Source: Oceanococcus sp041625325
Lineage (GTDB): Bacteria > Pseudomonadota > Gammaproteobacteria > Nevskiales > Oceanococcaceae
DNA length: 64,000 nucleotides
Direction: 5' to 3'
Assembly (NCBI GenBank): GCA_041625325.1
Contig: JBFJTN010000001.1
Span: 5,234-69,233, forward strand
A model generated the notes under the pieces. That model was given only the letters and a program-made list of their open reading frames with translations. It was not told where the DNA came from and did no database searches. This document shows positions 49,573-57,899 of the stretch, piece after piece. Within the stretch, counting starts at the first letter, position 1, and each line of letters starts with the position of its first letter. The position numbers and the translations under genes are program-made.

Positions 49573-51087
49573 ATGAACCTGCCGATCCAGACCATTCCCG
49601 AATCCCGCATGGAGTCCGCCCGGGCGCGCTGGGAGCGCCTGCCGCAGATCCGCAACGGCGAGGACTACCTGGCCAGCGTGCGCGGGCGGGGCAGCGATTT
49701 CTACCTGTTTGGCGAGAGGATCGACGAGCCGGCGGATCATCCGCTGGTCAAGCCCTCGCTGAATGCGCTGCGCGCGACCTATGACCTGGCCCTGGCCGAG
49801 CCTGATCTGGCCACGGCGCACAGCCCCTACATCGATGGGCCGGTGAACCGTTTCCTGCACATTCCCACCGAGCCCCTGGATCTGGTGAAGAAGCAGAAGA
49901 TGCAGCGCCGCCTGGGCCAGATCACCGGCACCTGCTTCCAGCGCTGCACCGGGCTGGATTCGCTGTCCGTGATGCACAGCATCAGCTACGACATCGATGC
50001 CCGGCATGGCACCAGCTATCACCAGCGTTTCCTGGCGTTCCTCAAGGAAGCGCAGACCAGGAACGTGCTGATCTCCGCCGGCATGACCGACCCCAAAGGG
50101 GACCGCTCCAAACGGCCGCACGAGCAGGCCGATCCGGACATGTTCCTGCATGTGACCGCGCGGAATGAGCAGGGCCTGTTCGTGCGCGGGGCCAAGGCAC
50201 ACATGACCGGTGGCTGGAACCAGCACTGGATCTGCCTGATGCCGACGATGAACCTGTCGGAGAAGGATCGCGACTATGCCGTGGTCGGCATGGTGCCGGT
50301 CGACGCCGAGGGTCTGACCTTCATCTACGGCCGGCAGAGCTGCGACACGCGTGCGGCCGAAGGCGGCAGCATCGATGTCGGCAACGCCGAATATGGCGGC
50401 CAGGAGGTACTGGTCTGGTTCGACAACGTGTTCATCCCCTGGGAGCACGTGTTCATGGATGGCGAATACGAGTTCGCCCAGGAGATGGTGTCACGCTTCA
50501 CCCAGTATCACCGGGCCAGCTACGTGTGCAAGACCGGCCTGGGCGACGTGCTGACCGGCGCGGCGGCCACCGTGGCCGACTTCAACGGGGTCGACAAGGT
50601 CAGTCATATCCGCGACAAGCTGGTGGAGATGGTGCATCTGAACGAGACCATCTACTCCTCCGGCATCGCCTCCGGTCATGAAGCCAAGCGACTGGACAGC
50701 GGAGCGGTGATCAACGACAGCATGCTGGCCAATGTGTGCAAGCACAATGTCACCCGCTTTCCCTACGAGATCGCGCGCCTGGCGCAGGATCTGGCGGGCG
50801 GCCTGATGGTCACCATGCCCTCGGAGCAGGACTTCCGCAGCGAGGACGTCGGCCCCCTGATCGACAAGTTGTTGCGTGGTCGGCCGGAGATTTCCACCGA
50901 GGCGCGCATGCGCATCATGCGTCTGATCGAGAACATGACGCTGGGTCGCAACGCGGTCGGCTATCTGACCGAGTCCATGCACGGCGCCGGCAGCCCGCAG
51001 GCCCAGCGCATCCAGATCCTGCGGGGCATGGAGCTGGAAGAAAAGAAGAAGCTGTCGCACCGGCTGGCCGGTATCGACGCCCAGTAA
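49573..51087 (+). CDS. HpaB / 4-hydroxybutyryl-CoA dehydratase family protein
   Basis: 504 residues, FAD-binding acyl-CoA-dehydrogenase-like fold of the 4-hydroxyphenylacetate 3-hydroxylase superfamily. Automatic annotation would probably say HpaB. However, it contains Cys121-x3-Cys125 (TGTCFQRCTGLD) and His313...Cys319 (YHRASYVC). These resemble the 4Fe-4S ligands of 4-hydroxybutyryl-CoA dehydratase (Cys, Cys, His, Cys), except that the His-Cys spacing is 6 here versus the 7 I recall. That favours a radical dehydratase or vinylacetyl-CoA isomerase type over a hydroxylase. No reductase (hpaC) or CoA-transferase gene is adjacent. ATG 49573 has AAGGGC upstream. It stands alone after secF. Confidence 0.8.
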   Translation: MNLPIQTIPESRMESARARWERLPQIRNGEDYLASVRGRGSDFYLFGERIDEPADHPLVKPSLNALRATYDLALAEPDLATAHSPYIDGPVNRFLHIPTEPLDLVKKQKMQRRLGQITGTCFQRCTGLDSLSVMHSISYDIDARHGTSYHQRFLAFLKEAQTRNVLISAGMTDPKGDRSKRPHEQADPDMFLHVTARNEQGLFVRGAKAHMTGGWNQHWICLMPTMNLSEKDRDYAVVGMVPVDAEGLTFIYGRQSCDTRAAEGGSIDVGNAEYGGQEVLVWFDNVFIPWEHVFMDGEYEFAQEMVSRFTQYHRASYVCKTGLGDVLTGAAATVADFNGVDKVSHIRDKLVEMVHLNETIYSSGIASGHEAKRLDSGAVINDSMLANVCKHNVTRFPYEIARLAQDLAGGLMVTMPSEQDFRSEDVGPLIDKLLRGRPEISTEARMRIMRLIENMTLGRNAVGYLTESMHGAGSPQAQRIQILRGMELEEKKKLSHRLAGIDAQ

Positions 51088-51241
51088 ATCAGCGGAATCG
51101 TGACATTTTTTTGACGCCCCCCGGGTCAGACTTGCGCTGAACTGCGGCTTGGGCTCAAATGGGGCCAGAACAACCGGCAGTCCAGTGCATGCCGGGTGCG
51201 CCGTCGTCGGTGCCTCGACATTCCGGAAAAGAAACAAGGTA

Positions 51242-51739
51242 ATGCGGAGGCCCGTGGTGCCGGAATCCAAGATCAGCAACAAGGACGTCCTGAGCCATTC
51301 CTTCCCGGCCACCCTCGCGGGCGCACGCCAGGCGCGTAACTGGCTGCAGCGGGAATTGCAGGCCGCGCAGGTGCCGGAGGCGCTGATCAGTGCCTTCGCC
51401 GTCAGCCTGGCCGAACTGGCCACCAATCTGGTGGATCACAGCCCGCGCTGCCCCGAGTGCTTCGAGGTGGAGGTCCGCCGTCAGGGGCGGAAAATCCGAC
51501 TCGGCTTGAAGGCGCAGGCGCACAGCTTTGCCGCAGCCAGAGATTTTCGCGCCCACCTCAAGCAGGATGTGGAGGACGTGCTGTCCGAGCGGGGGCGTGG
51601 CCTGATGATGGTGGGGCGCTACTTTCCCGATGCCACCTATCAGCCGCCGGCCTGTGATGACGAGCCGGAACAGTTCGTGCTCGAAGTGACCTGCCCCAAG
51701 GGTCGCGCCGGGATCAGCTTCGGTCCGGTGCTTCAGTAA
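51242..51739 (+). CDS. RsbW-like anti-sigma/HATPase domain protein
   Basis: 165 residues from ATG 51242 (GTG at 51254 or 51257 also possible, after GGAGG). It has the small GHKL ATPase fold of serine-protein kinases such as RsbW and SpoIIAB. The N-box is AVSLAELATNLVDHS (Glu58, Asn62) and the G2 box SERGRGLMMV (residues 116-124). The G1 region, normally D-x-G-x-x-F, reads LKAQAHSF, so the adenine-contacting Asp is missing and ATP binding is doubtful. A CPEC pair (residues 70 and 73) is present. It overlaps the convergent PP2C phosphatase gene by 26 bp. It is probably one part of a partner-switching pathway. Confidence 0.75.
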   Translation: MRRPVVPESKISNKDVLSHSFPATLAGARQARNWLQRELQAAQVPEALISAFAVSLAELATNLVDHSPRCPECFEVEVRRQGRKIRLGLKAQAHSFAAARDFRAHLKQDVEDVLSERGRGLMMVGRYFPDATYQPPACDDEPEQFVLEVTCPKGRAGISFGPVLQ

Positions 51740-52952
51740 GCTCCAGACCGATGACGGTGACGTCGTCCGAACAGGCCCGCATGTCGGCAAATTCCCAGGC
51801 GGAGGCGTACAGACCGGCCATGGCGTAGTCCAGCGGATCGCCGGAACAGCCCTGCAGTACTGTCTCTATCCCCTTGACGCCAAACATCTCGCCCTGGTCG
51901 TTGCTCCATTCCAGCAGGCCGTCGGTGACCAGCACGACCCGATCCCCCGGAGCCAGCTGACTGACCTGGACTTCGTGCGGGGCGATGATGGAATCGAACA
52001 TGCCCAGTGGCTGGCCCGCGCCGTCGAGGATTTCCAGTTCTTCCCGCTGGGCCCGCCAGATCAGCAGCGGGGCGTTGCCGGCGCCGCAGAATTCCAGTTG
52101 ACCACTGTGGTCCAGGCGCAGCCAGGAGGCCGTGACATAGGCATGCTGACGATTGTTGTGGATCATGCCGTTGAGTCGTTCGAACAACTGTGAGGCGCTG
52201 CTGTCCAGTGGCATCTCGAGACTGGTGGCCATGACCAGCTGGGTGATCAGGGCGGCGGATACGCCGTGCCCCATGGCGTCGGCCAGTACGATCCGCACGC
52301 CGTTGTCGTCCCAGACAAAGCTGTAGGTATCGCCCGATACCTCGCTGGCCGACTGATAGTTGACCTCGATGCAGGCGAAGGGGAGGGCCGGCGGCGGGCT
52401 GAGCAGGGCCTTCTGCAGGTCGCTGGCGAATTCGAGTTCGGCGGCCTGCGATTCCAGGGCGGCATTCAGCTGGCGCTGTTCGCGCCGACGCTCGGCAATT
52501 TCCCGGTTGAGAGCCTGGGTGCGGCGGCTGACGATCTGGTCCAGGCGGGTCCGGTGCTCCTCGACGGCCCGACGGGAATCGGACAGCTGGCGCCACAGGC
52601 GGTTGACGTAATCGTCGATCGCCACGCCGCTGCGGGTCCAGCTGATCACGATGGCCAGATACACCGCGGCGGCTGCCATCAGGGCCGGTTTGAGCCAATC
52701 CTGCAAGTCGTGCAACAGGGCATAGAGCAGGATCAGGGCGACCATGCTCCCGGCGGCAATGAGCCACATGCCCAGGCGCCACTGCCGTGCCGCATTCGTG
52801 CTGGCGGCGCTGCGGACGCGGGAATAGGCCAGCAACAGCAGGGTCAGCTGGATCACCAGCGCGCACAGCAGCAGGGCGATCTCGACCCGGTTGAAGTGCT
52901 CCAGCCATAGCGCCTTGTTCTGGATGGCCGTATTGAGCGTGTCCTGATTCAA
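51714..52952 (-). CDS. Membrane-bound SpoIIE/RsbU-type PP2C serine phosphatase
   Basis: About 412 residues from TTG 52952 (GGGGA upstream); a TTG at 52973 would add 7. Three transmembrane helices (about 25-120) lead to a coiled coil (about 130-190) and a C-terminal PP2C domain. Metal-binding Asp residues appear intact: SGDTYSF, VLADAMGHGVSAALI, VLVTDGLLEW and SDDVTVIGL; only the second Asp of the usual GDxYD is Ser. Such phosphatases dephosphorylate STAS antagonists in response to a membrane or coiled-coil signal. The likely partner STAS gene lies about 7 kb away, and the HATPase gene overlaps its 3' end. Confidence 0.85.
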   Translation of the reverse strand: MNQDTLNTAIQNKALWLEHFNRVEIALLLCALVIQLTLLLLAYSRVRSAASTNAARQWRLGMWLIAAGSMVALILLYALLHDLQDWLKPALMAAAAVYLAIVISWTRSGVAIDDYVNRLWRQLSDSRRAVEEHRTRLDQIVSRRTQALNREIAERRREQRQLNAALESQAAELEFASDLQKALLSPPPALPFACIEVNYQSASEVSGDTYSFVWDDNGVRIVLADAMGHGVSAALITQLVMATSLEMPLDSSASQLFERLNGMIHNNRQHAYVTASWLRLDHSGQLEFCGAGNAPLLIWRAQREELEILDGAGQPLGMFDSIIAPHEVQVSQLAPGDRVVLVTDGLLEWSNDQGEMFGVKGIETVLQGCSGDPLDYAMAGLYASAWEFADMRACSDDVTVIGLELTEAPDRS

Positions 52953-52967
52953 AGTGTCCCCGGCACA

Positions 52968-52995
52968 TTGCAATTGTGGTCAGACGCCTTATAGT
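52968..52995 (+). promoter_or_regulatory. Candidate sigma-70 promoter for the degenerate GGDEF pair
   Basis: TTGCAA (52968-52973), a 16-bp spacer and TATAGT (52990-52995) lie in the divergent gap before the TTG start at 53088. The -35 overlaps the possible far start codon of the phosphatase gene. Confidence 0.45.
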
Positions 52996-53087
52996 CCCTG
53001 CTTTTGCGTCCGCCAGCAGACCGGCCAGTATAGCGGCAGCTGTTGCCGCGGGACATTTGTCATGCAGGCGGCAGGGGAGAGACGGGC

Positions 53088-54194
53088 TTGAGCCAGCCGG
53101 ATCGAAACGCTCAGCGGGCGTTGTTTGCGCGGGTGGTCCAGCAGGAGAGGCGGACCGCGATCCTGATCGCGGCGCTTGCCCTGTGCGCGGTTTTCATCGA
53201 CATGGCCTGGCAGGAGGCGGTTCCTCTGACCTCTCCGCTCGACCTGCTGCTGCAGCTGCTGATGGGCATGGGCTTTCTCGGCGTGCTGGCCTGGCATGTG
53301 GTGAATCCCAGCAGCCATATTCAGCGCTCGCTGATGGGGCTGCTGCTGATTGCCTGCGCGGGTCAGCTGGGCCGCCTGTATCTTGCGCTGTTCGGTCCGG
53401 GCTGGCACAACCCGCCGGATCTGGCGCTGCCCACCGCGCTGGGCTACCTGCCGATGATGCTGCTGGCCTTCTTTGCCTTCCAGCCCGGCCGCGATGCCCT
53501 GATCTCCAGTGCCATTTTCCTGTGCGCCCTGAGCGTTCCAACCGCCTTCTATGTGCTGGCGCATCTGGAGTACATGAGCCGTTCTCCGCGCCTGCTGGAT
53601 CTGATGCATCTGGCTCTGCTGCAGGCGCCGCTGACCTTCGCCATCGCCTGGTTGCTGGTGCGGGTCCAGGTGCTGGCGCAGATTCACAGCGGTGGGCAGC
53701 GGTCCTACAGCGCCGGCATCGAGGAGACCGACAGCGCGACGATGGCCTTGAATCGCGCCGGCATTGGCCGGGTGCTGGAGGAATCGCTGGATGCGGCGAA
53801 ACTGAAGCACTTCGAACTGACCGTGGGTTATCTCGAGCTGTCGGCGACGGTGCCGCACGACGAGCTGGACGACCTGCTGCGCCAGGCGATTTCGCGCCTT
53901 TCCGAGCAGATACCCCAGGGCAAGCTGGTGGTGGGGCGCTGGTCCCTGCGGCGGCTGGCACTGGTCATGCATAACATCACGGTTTCGGAGGCTTCCAACC
54001 ATTGTCTTGCGGTGCTGGAAGGCTTGAATCGCAATGCCACCGATCCTGATCAGCGGATCGCGCATATGGCCATCGCGCTGTATCACCCGGGAGAAACCCT
54101 GGCGCGGTTGCTGAAGCGGGCGGATGATCAGTTGCAGCTGGCCTTTCATGCCAGTGGCATGGGCCTGGCCTACAGCGCCGAAGACGCCTTCTGA
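53088..54194 (+). CDS. Six-helix membrane protein with degenerate GGDEF domain
   Basis: 368 residues from TTG 53088, chosen because GGGGAGAG lies just upstream; an earlier TTG at 53043 has no such site. Six transmembrane helices (about 24-195) form a sensor-like membrane module. The C-terminal domain (about 220-365) follows the GGDEF pattern from start to end (HFELTVGYLEL; AHMAIALYHPGETLARLLKRADDQLQLA). The signature position reads GRWSLRRLALVM (residues 283-294) instead of R-x-GGDEF, so diguanylate cyclase activity is not expected. It is 22 bp upstream of a second degenerate GGDEF-EAL gene in the same direction. Confidence 0.75.
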   Translation: MSQPDRNAQRALFARVVQQERRTAILIAALALCAVFIDMAWQEAVPLTSPLDLLLQLLMGMGFLGVLAWHVVNPSSHIQRSLMGLLLIACAGQLGRLYLALFGPGWHNPPDLALPTALGYLPMMLLAFFAFQPGRDALISSAIFLCALSVPTAFYVLAHLEYMSRSPRLLDLMHLALLQAPLTFAIAWLLVRVQVLAQIHSGGQRSYSAGIEETDSATMALNRAGIGRVLEESLDAAKLKHFELTVGYLELSATVPHDELDDLLRQAISRLSEQIPQGKLVVGRWSLRRLALVMHNITVSEASNHCLAVLEGLNRNATDPDQRIAHMAIALYHPGETLARLLKRADDQLQLAFHASGMGLAYSAEDAF

Positions 54195-54216
54195 ACCTCT
54201 GAGGAGTAGCGGTCGA

Positions 54217-56310
54217 ATGCCTATGCTGGGCTTGCTGTATCAGCGCTATGGCCGGATGCGAGTCGGCCTGTGGATCACCTTGCTGTCCTTCGCCGTGACC
54301 TGCGGCAGCGCGGTCTTCATCCTGACCGAGCTGGTGTACCGGCCCCGGCTCGCCGCCATGCCGGCCGGCGTCTCGCCGGTCAGCGCGCTGGACTGGCTGT
54401 ACCCGTCCATGCTGGGATTCGCCGCGCTGACCATCGTCCTGGCCGGCCTGCTCATTCATTTCGGTCTGATCCTGCCCGTGCAGCGGCGTCGCCAGATGCT
54501 GGAGGCGGACCTGTCGCGGGCAGAGCCTCGGGAGAAGCTGGAGATTCTGTCCCGCCACCGGGAAAAGCTGACCCGTCAGCTGGACGCCACCCTGGACGAC
54601 AATCTGGCCTTGCGCGACAGCCTGGAGCGCGCAGGCCAGGAACTGGAATTCGAGCGGGACCGGCAGCAGGCTCTGATCCGTGGATCGGCGGAGCGCCTCA
54701 TGCTCATCGACAAGGATTGCAGGATTCTGGTCCTGTCGCCCGGCATGGCCAATCTGCTCAGCGTGCGGGCCGCGGATGTGACGGCCGCGCCACTGGACCA
54801 GTGCCTGCGGCTGTTCGATGCCAGCAAGGAGCAGCCCCTGGAGTATCCGCTGACGCAGCTGGTGCCGGATGTCATGGCGCGTGCCTCGACCATGCCGTCG
54901 CTGCAGGAGGTGCTGCTGCTCGATCAGGCAGGCCGGGAGAAGCGGCTCATGGCCAGCGTGGAAGCGATCCTGTCTTCACGCGGGCAGGTCTCGGGCGCGC
55001 TGCTGCGCCTGGAGCCGCTGGATGACGCCGGCGCCCTGGCCGCAGGTGCGCGGGCCGTGCAGCTTGACGCCACCACGGGATTGCCCTTGCGCGAGCAGTT
55101 CGACAGGCGGCTGGAGGAGCTGATCCGGATCGCGGGCAGTCAGTCGGCCACCCATGGACTGTTGTTGCTGCAGCTCGACGAGCTGCAATCCATCTACGAC
55201 AGTCTGGGCTACTGGGCGGGTGAGGAACTGCTCTGGCAGTGCGCCCGCCTGATCCGGGATCAGCTCGGTCCGGGCACGGAGCTGTTCCGGATCACGGCAG
55301 TCCATTTTGCCCTGCTCCTGCCGTTCGAAGGCCTGGAGGCCGCGCTGGCGCGGGCGGAGCAGTTGCGGCTTGCGGTGGAGGGCCACGCGTTTTCCTGGCA
55401 GCAGAGCAGCTACCGGGCCAGCCTGACCGTCGCGGTTGCCGCGATCGATTCCCAGGTCGATGGCAGCGTCAACCTGATGGAGCAGGTGGACGCCAACCTG
55501 CGCCGGGGGCGCGATCTGGGCGGCAACCGGGTGATGGAACCCGCAGACGATGAATTGCTGGCCGAAACACGGGAGATCGAGCACAAGCTGCTGGCCTGGC
55601 TGGACGGCAGCGAGGACAGCTCGCGGCTGCATCTGCAGTCCCGGGCGCTGCTGCTGGCGGAAGAGGCCACAGGCAAACCGCTGATCCACGCGATGTTGCG
55701 GGTGGAGATGCAGGACGGTTTCTGGATCGATCCGGTCGCCTTCCTGTCGTCGGCAGGTCGTCACGGCCTGATGACGCGCATCGACAGCTGGCTGATCGAA
55801 CGCAGCCTGGCGGCCCTGCGTGGCAATGCCAGGGCGCAGCAGGACTACGCCAAGCTTGTGGTGCCGATCAGCGAGGATTCAGTGATCGACGAGGGTTTCG
55901 CCCAGGATCTCGCGGCATTGATCGCGGCGACCGGCCTGTCGGGCAGCCGCCTGATACTCGCGGTCGACGAGGCCGTCTGCCGCAGTCGCGCGTCATCCCT
56001 CACCGGACTGCTGGAGCGCATGCGACAGCAGGAGGTGGGACTGGCGATCAGCAATTGCCGGATCGCGTGCGCGCAGGACCTGTTGCCGCAGCTGGAACCG
56101 GAGCTGCTGCTCCTGCATGCCAGCGTCTACGCCGGCCAGGCCTCGCCGCTGTCGGACATGGGCCTGCGCTATCTGGCGAACTGCGCGGACACCCTGGGTT
56201 GCCGGGTGGGGATTGCCGAACCCGCCAGCAGAGACATCGCCAGGCAGTGGCACGCCCGCGGCGTCGCACTCGTCGCCCGCGGCGGATCGGGCCTGGGGCC
56301 CATCTACTAG
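54217..56310 (+). CDS. Membrane protein with PAS-like and degenerate GGDEF and EAL domains
   Basis: 697 residues. Two transmembrane helices (about 17-40 and 62-86) bracket a short periplasmic loop. A coiled coil (90-150) and a PAS-like region (about 155-265) follow. The GGDEF-like domain (280-440; TTGLPLREQFDRRLEE) has ITAVHF at 359-364 where GGDEF should be. The EAL-like domain (460-690; RVEMQDGFWIDPVAFLSSAGRHGLMTRIDSWLIERSL) has HAML at 491-494 in place of EALL. Both catalytic motifs are therefore lost, as in LapD- or CsrD-like receptor/adaptor proteins. The stop overlaps the convergent FimV-like gene by 4 bp (CTAG). Confidence 0.85.
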   Translation: MPMLGLLYQRYGRMRVGLWITLLSFAVTCGSAVFILTELVYRPRLAAMPAGVSPVSALDWLYPSMLGFAALTIVLAGLLIHFGLILPVQRRRQMLEADLSRAEPREKLEILSRHREKLTRQLDATLDDNLALRDSLERAGQELEFERDRQQALIRGSAERLMLIDKDCRILVLSPGMANLLSVRAADVTAAPLDQCLRLFDASKEQPLEYPLTQLVPDVMARASTMPSLQEVLLLDQAGREKRLMASVEAILSSRGQVSGALLRLEPLDDAGALAAGARAVQLDATTGLPLREQFDRRLEELIRIAGSQSATHGLLLLQLDELQSIYDSLGYWAGEELLWQCARLIRDQLGPGTELFRITAVHFALLLPFEGLEAALARAEQLRLAVEGHAFSWQQSSYRASLTVAVAAIDSQVDGSVNLMEQVDANLRRGRDLGGNRVMEPADDELLAETREIEHKLLAWLDGSEDSSRLHLQSRALLLAEEATGKPLIHAMLRVEMQDGFWIDPVAFLSSAGRHGLMTRIDSWLIERSLAALRGNARAQQDYAKLVVPISEDSVIDEGFAQDLAALIAATGLSGSRLILAVDEAVCRSRASSLTGLLERMRQQEVGLAISNCRIACAQDLLPQLEPELLLLHASVYAGQASPLSDMGLRYLANCADTLGCRVGIAEPASRDIARQWHARGVALVARGGSGLGPIY

Positions 56311-57800
56311 ACCCGGGCGGACAGCGTGTCCAGCAGGCGCCGAGCCTGCTCCAGGCGGCCGCGATTGAGAAAGGCCTCTACCACCTGCAGCTGTCTGGAG
56401 ACCTCGCTGCTGAGGTAGCCCTTGCGCATGTCGGCCAGGCGCCGATCCAGCTGTTCCCGGTCCGCTCCCGGGTCGGGTGTGGATTCGTTGCCCGTCGGTT
56501 CCTGCGCCTGCGCCGGCTCCGGCAGCGGACCGGCGCTGCGGGGCGGGGTCCAGGCCGGCCTGGCCGAGCGTTCCTGGTCCTGGCCGCGCAGCTGTCTGAG
56601 CACGCGTCTGGCGTCCTTCTCCCGGCCGCGTTCGATCAGGGCCTGGACCACGAGCAGCCGTCGGTCCAGGGCATCGCCCTGGCGCTCGATCTCCTGCTCG
56701 ATCTCACGGCCCAGGGCCGAATTGCTGCCGGCGGACCAGTCGATGGGATAGGGCGCATCCGCCGGCATCAACCTGTCGGACTCGGCAGGCCAGGGCACCA
56801 GACCCCGGATGCGCGCGGCCAGCCAGCGGCCGTATCGGGCATGGCGCTGACGCAGGGCCCAGGGCACGGCAAGCAGCAGGGTGGCGAGCAGCAGGATCAG
56901 CGGCCAGCCCGGCCCGACCGGGTCTGTGGTGCCGGGGCCCGGGCTGGGCTTCCCGGCCGAATCCTGCGCGCCCGACGCCAGCTTCGCCGCTTGCGCAAGG
57001 GCGGCAGGAGCGGGATTCGCGGGCGCCGGGGTGGTCGCATGGCCCGGAAGCTGCGCTGGCCCGGAGCGGGCTGCGGAGTCGCTGGCAGCGGCCGGTTCCG
57101 GCGCCGTCGTGGCAAGCTGCGCGGGCCCGGTGTCCGGACCGAGGGGACGAATGCCGGGCCCGCGCTGCAGCTCCCAGTCGAAACGATAGGCCGGCAGCGG
57201 CGTCGCGGACGGACGCTCAGCTGGTCGGCTTGCCGCCGCGTGCAAGCGGCGCTCCAGGAGCAGCCTGGCAGGGGCCGGTGACGGGGCGGTTTGCGGCGGC
57301 GCCGGCCGGCTTTCCGGTTGCGGGTCCCTGGCGGCAGAGCGCGGCGGGGCGGGTTCGGGAGGCGGCGGCGTCGGGCGCGGATCCAGCAGCATGTCCAGCC
57401 GCCGGATCCAGGTATCGGAGCCGACCTCCAGCTGCAACAGGAGGCTGAGCACCGGGGTCAGGACCGGCGCCGTGCTGCGCAGGTGGATCACCGACTCGCT
57501 GGCGCTGCGCTGGCTCACGCTCAGGCTCAGATCGGACACCGCATGTTCCGGTACGGGCAGACCCAGCGCGGGGTAGCTGGACTCATCCGGCAGCTGCGCC
57601 CGGATCGGCAGCGCCACCGGGTCCTGGCGCAGCACCACGCGCATCCGCAGCGGTTCGCCAAGGTGGCTGAGCACCTCGGCATCGCCCAGGCTGAAGCCGA
57701 AGGCCAGTGGCGTCCACAGGCCGAGCGCGCCCGCCAGAACGGCGCCCAGGCAGCGGCTGGCGCGTGCAGCGGTAATGGCGGGAAAGATCGACGCGGGCAT
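56307..57800 (-). CDS. FimV-like protein
   Basis: About 497 residues from ATG 57800 (an ATG at 57827 is also possible). A signal peptide is followed by the FimV N-terminal domain: FGFSLGDAEVLSHLGEPLRMRVVL and SESVIHLRSTAPVLTPVLSLLLQLE. A long Pro/Ala-rich linker (about 140-310), one transmembrane helix (PLILLLATLLLAVPWAL) and a cytoplasmic part with two short TPR-like repeats follow (RRLLVVQALIERGREKDARRVL; RQLQVVEAFLNRGRLEQARRLL). FimV binds peptidoglycan and organises polar type IV pilus machinery and the FimL/cAMP pathway. This copy is shorter than true FimV and lacks a visible LysM motif. Confidence 0.75.
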   Translation of the reverse strand: MPASIFPAITAARASRCLGAVLAGALGLWTPLAFGFSLGDAEVLSHLGEPLRMRVVLRQDPVALPIRAQLPDESSYPALGLPVPEHAVSDLSLSVSQRSASESVIHLRSTAPVLTPVLSLLLQLEVGSDTWIRRLDMLLDPRPTPPPPEPAPPRSAARDPQPESRPAPPQTAPSPAPARLLLERRLHAAASRPAERPSATPLPAYRFDWELQRGPGIRPLGPDTGPAQLATTAPEPAAASDSAARSGPAQLPGHATTPAPANPAPAALAQAAKLASGAQDSAGKPSPGPGTTDPVGPGWPLILLLATLLLAVPWALRQRHARYGRWLAARIRGLVPWPAESDRLMPADAPYPIDWSAGSNSALGREIEQEIERQGDALDRRLLVVQALIERGREKDARRVLRQLRGQDQERSARPAWTPPRSAGPLPEPAQAQEPTGNESTPDPGADREQLDRRLADMRKGYLSSEVSRQLQVVEAFLNRGRLEQARRLLDTLSARV

Positions 57801-57899
57801 GGCTGAATCAGGCTCCGTGACCCTCATCCATGAGGACAACCTGAGATCTTAGCGAAGCATTGTCCCGTGACGCCAACCGCAGGCCGGGGATCGCGGGTC

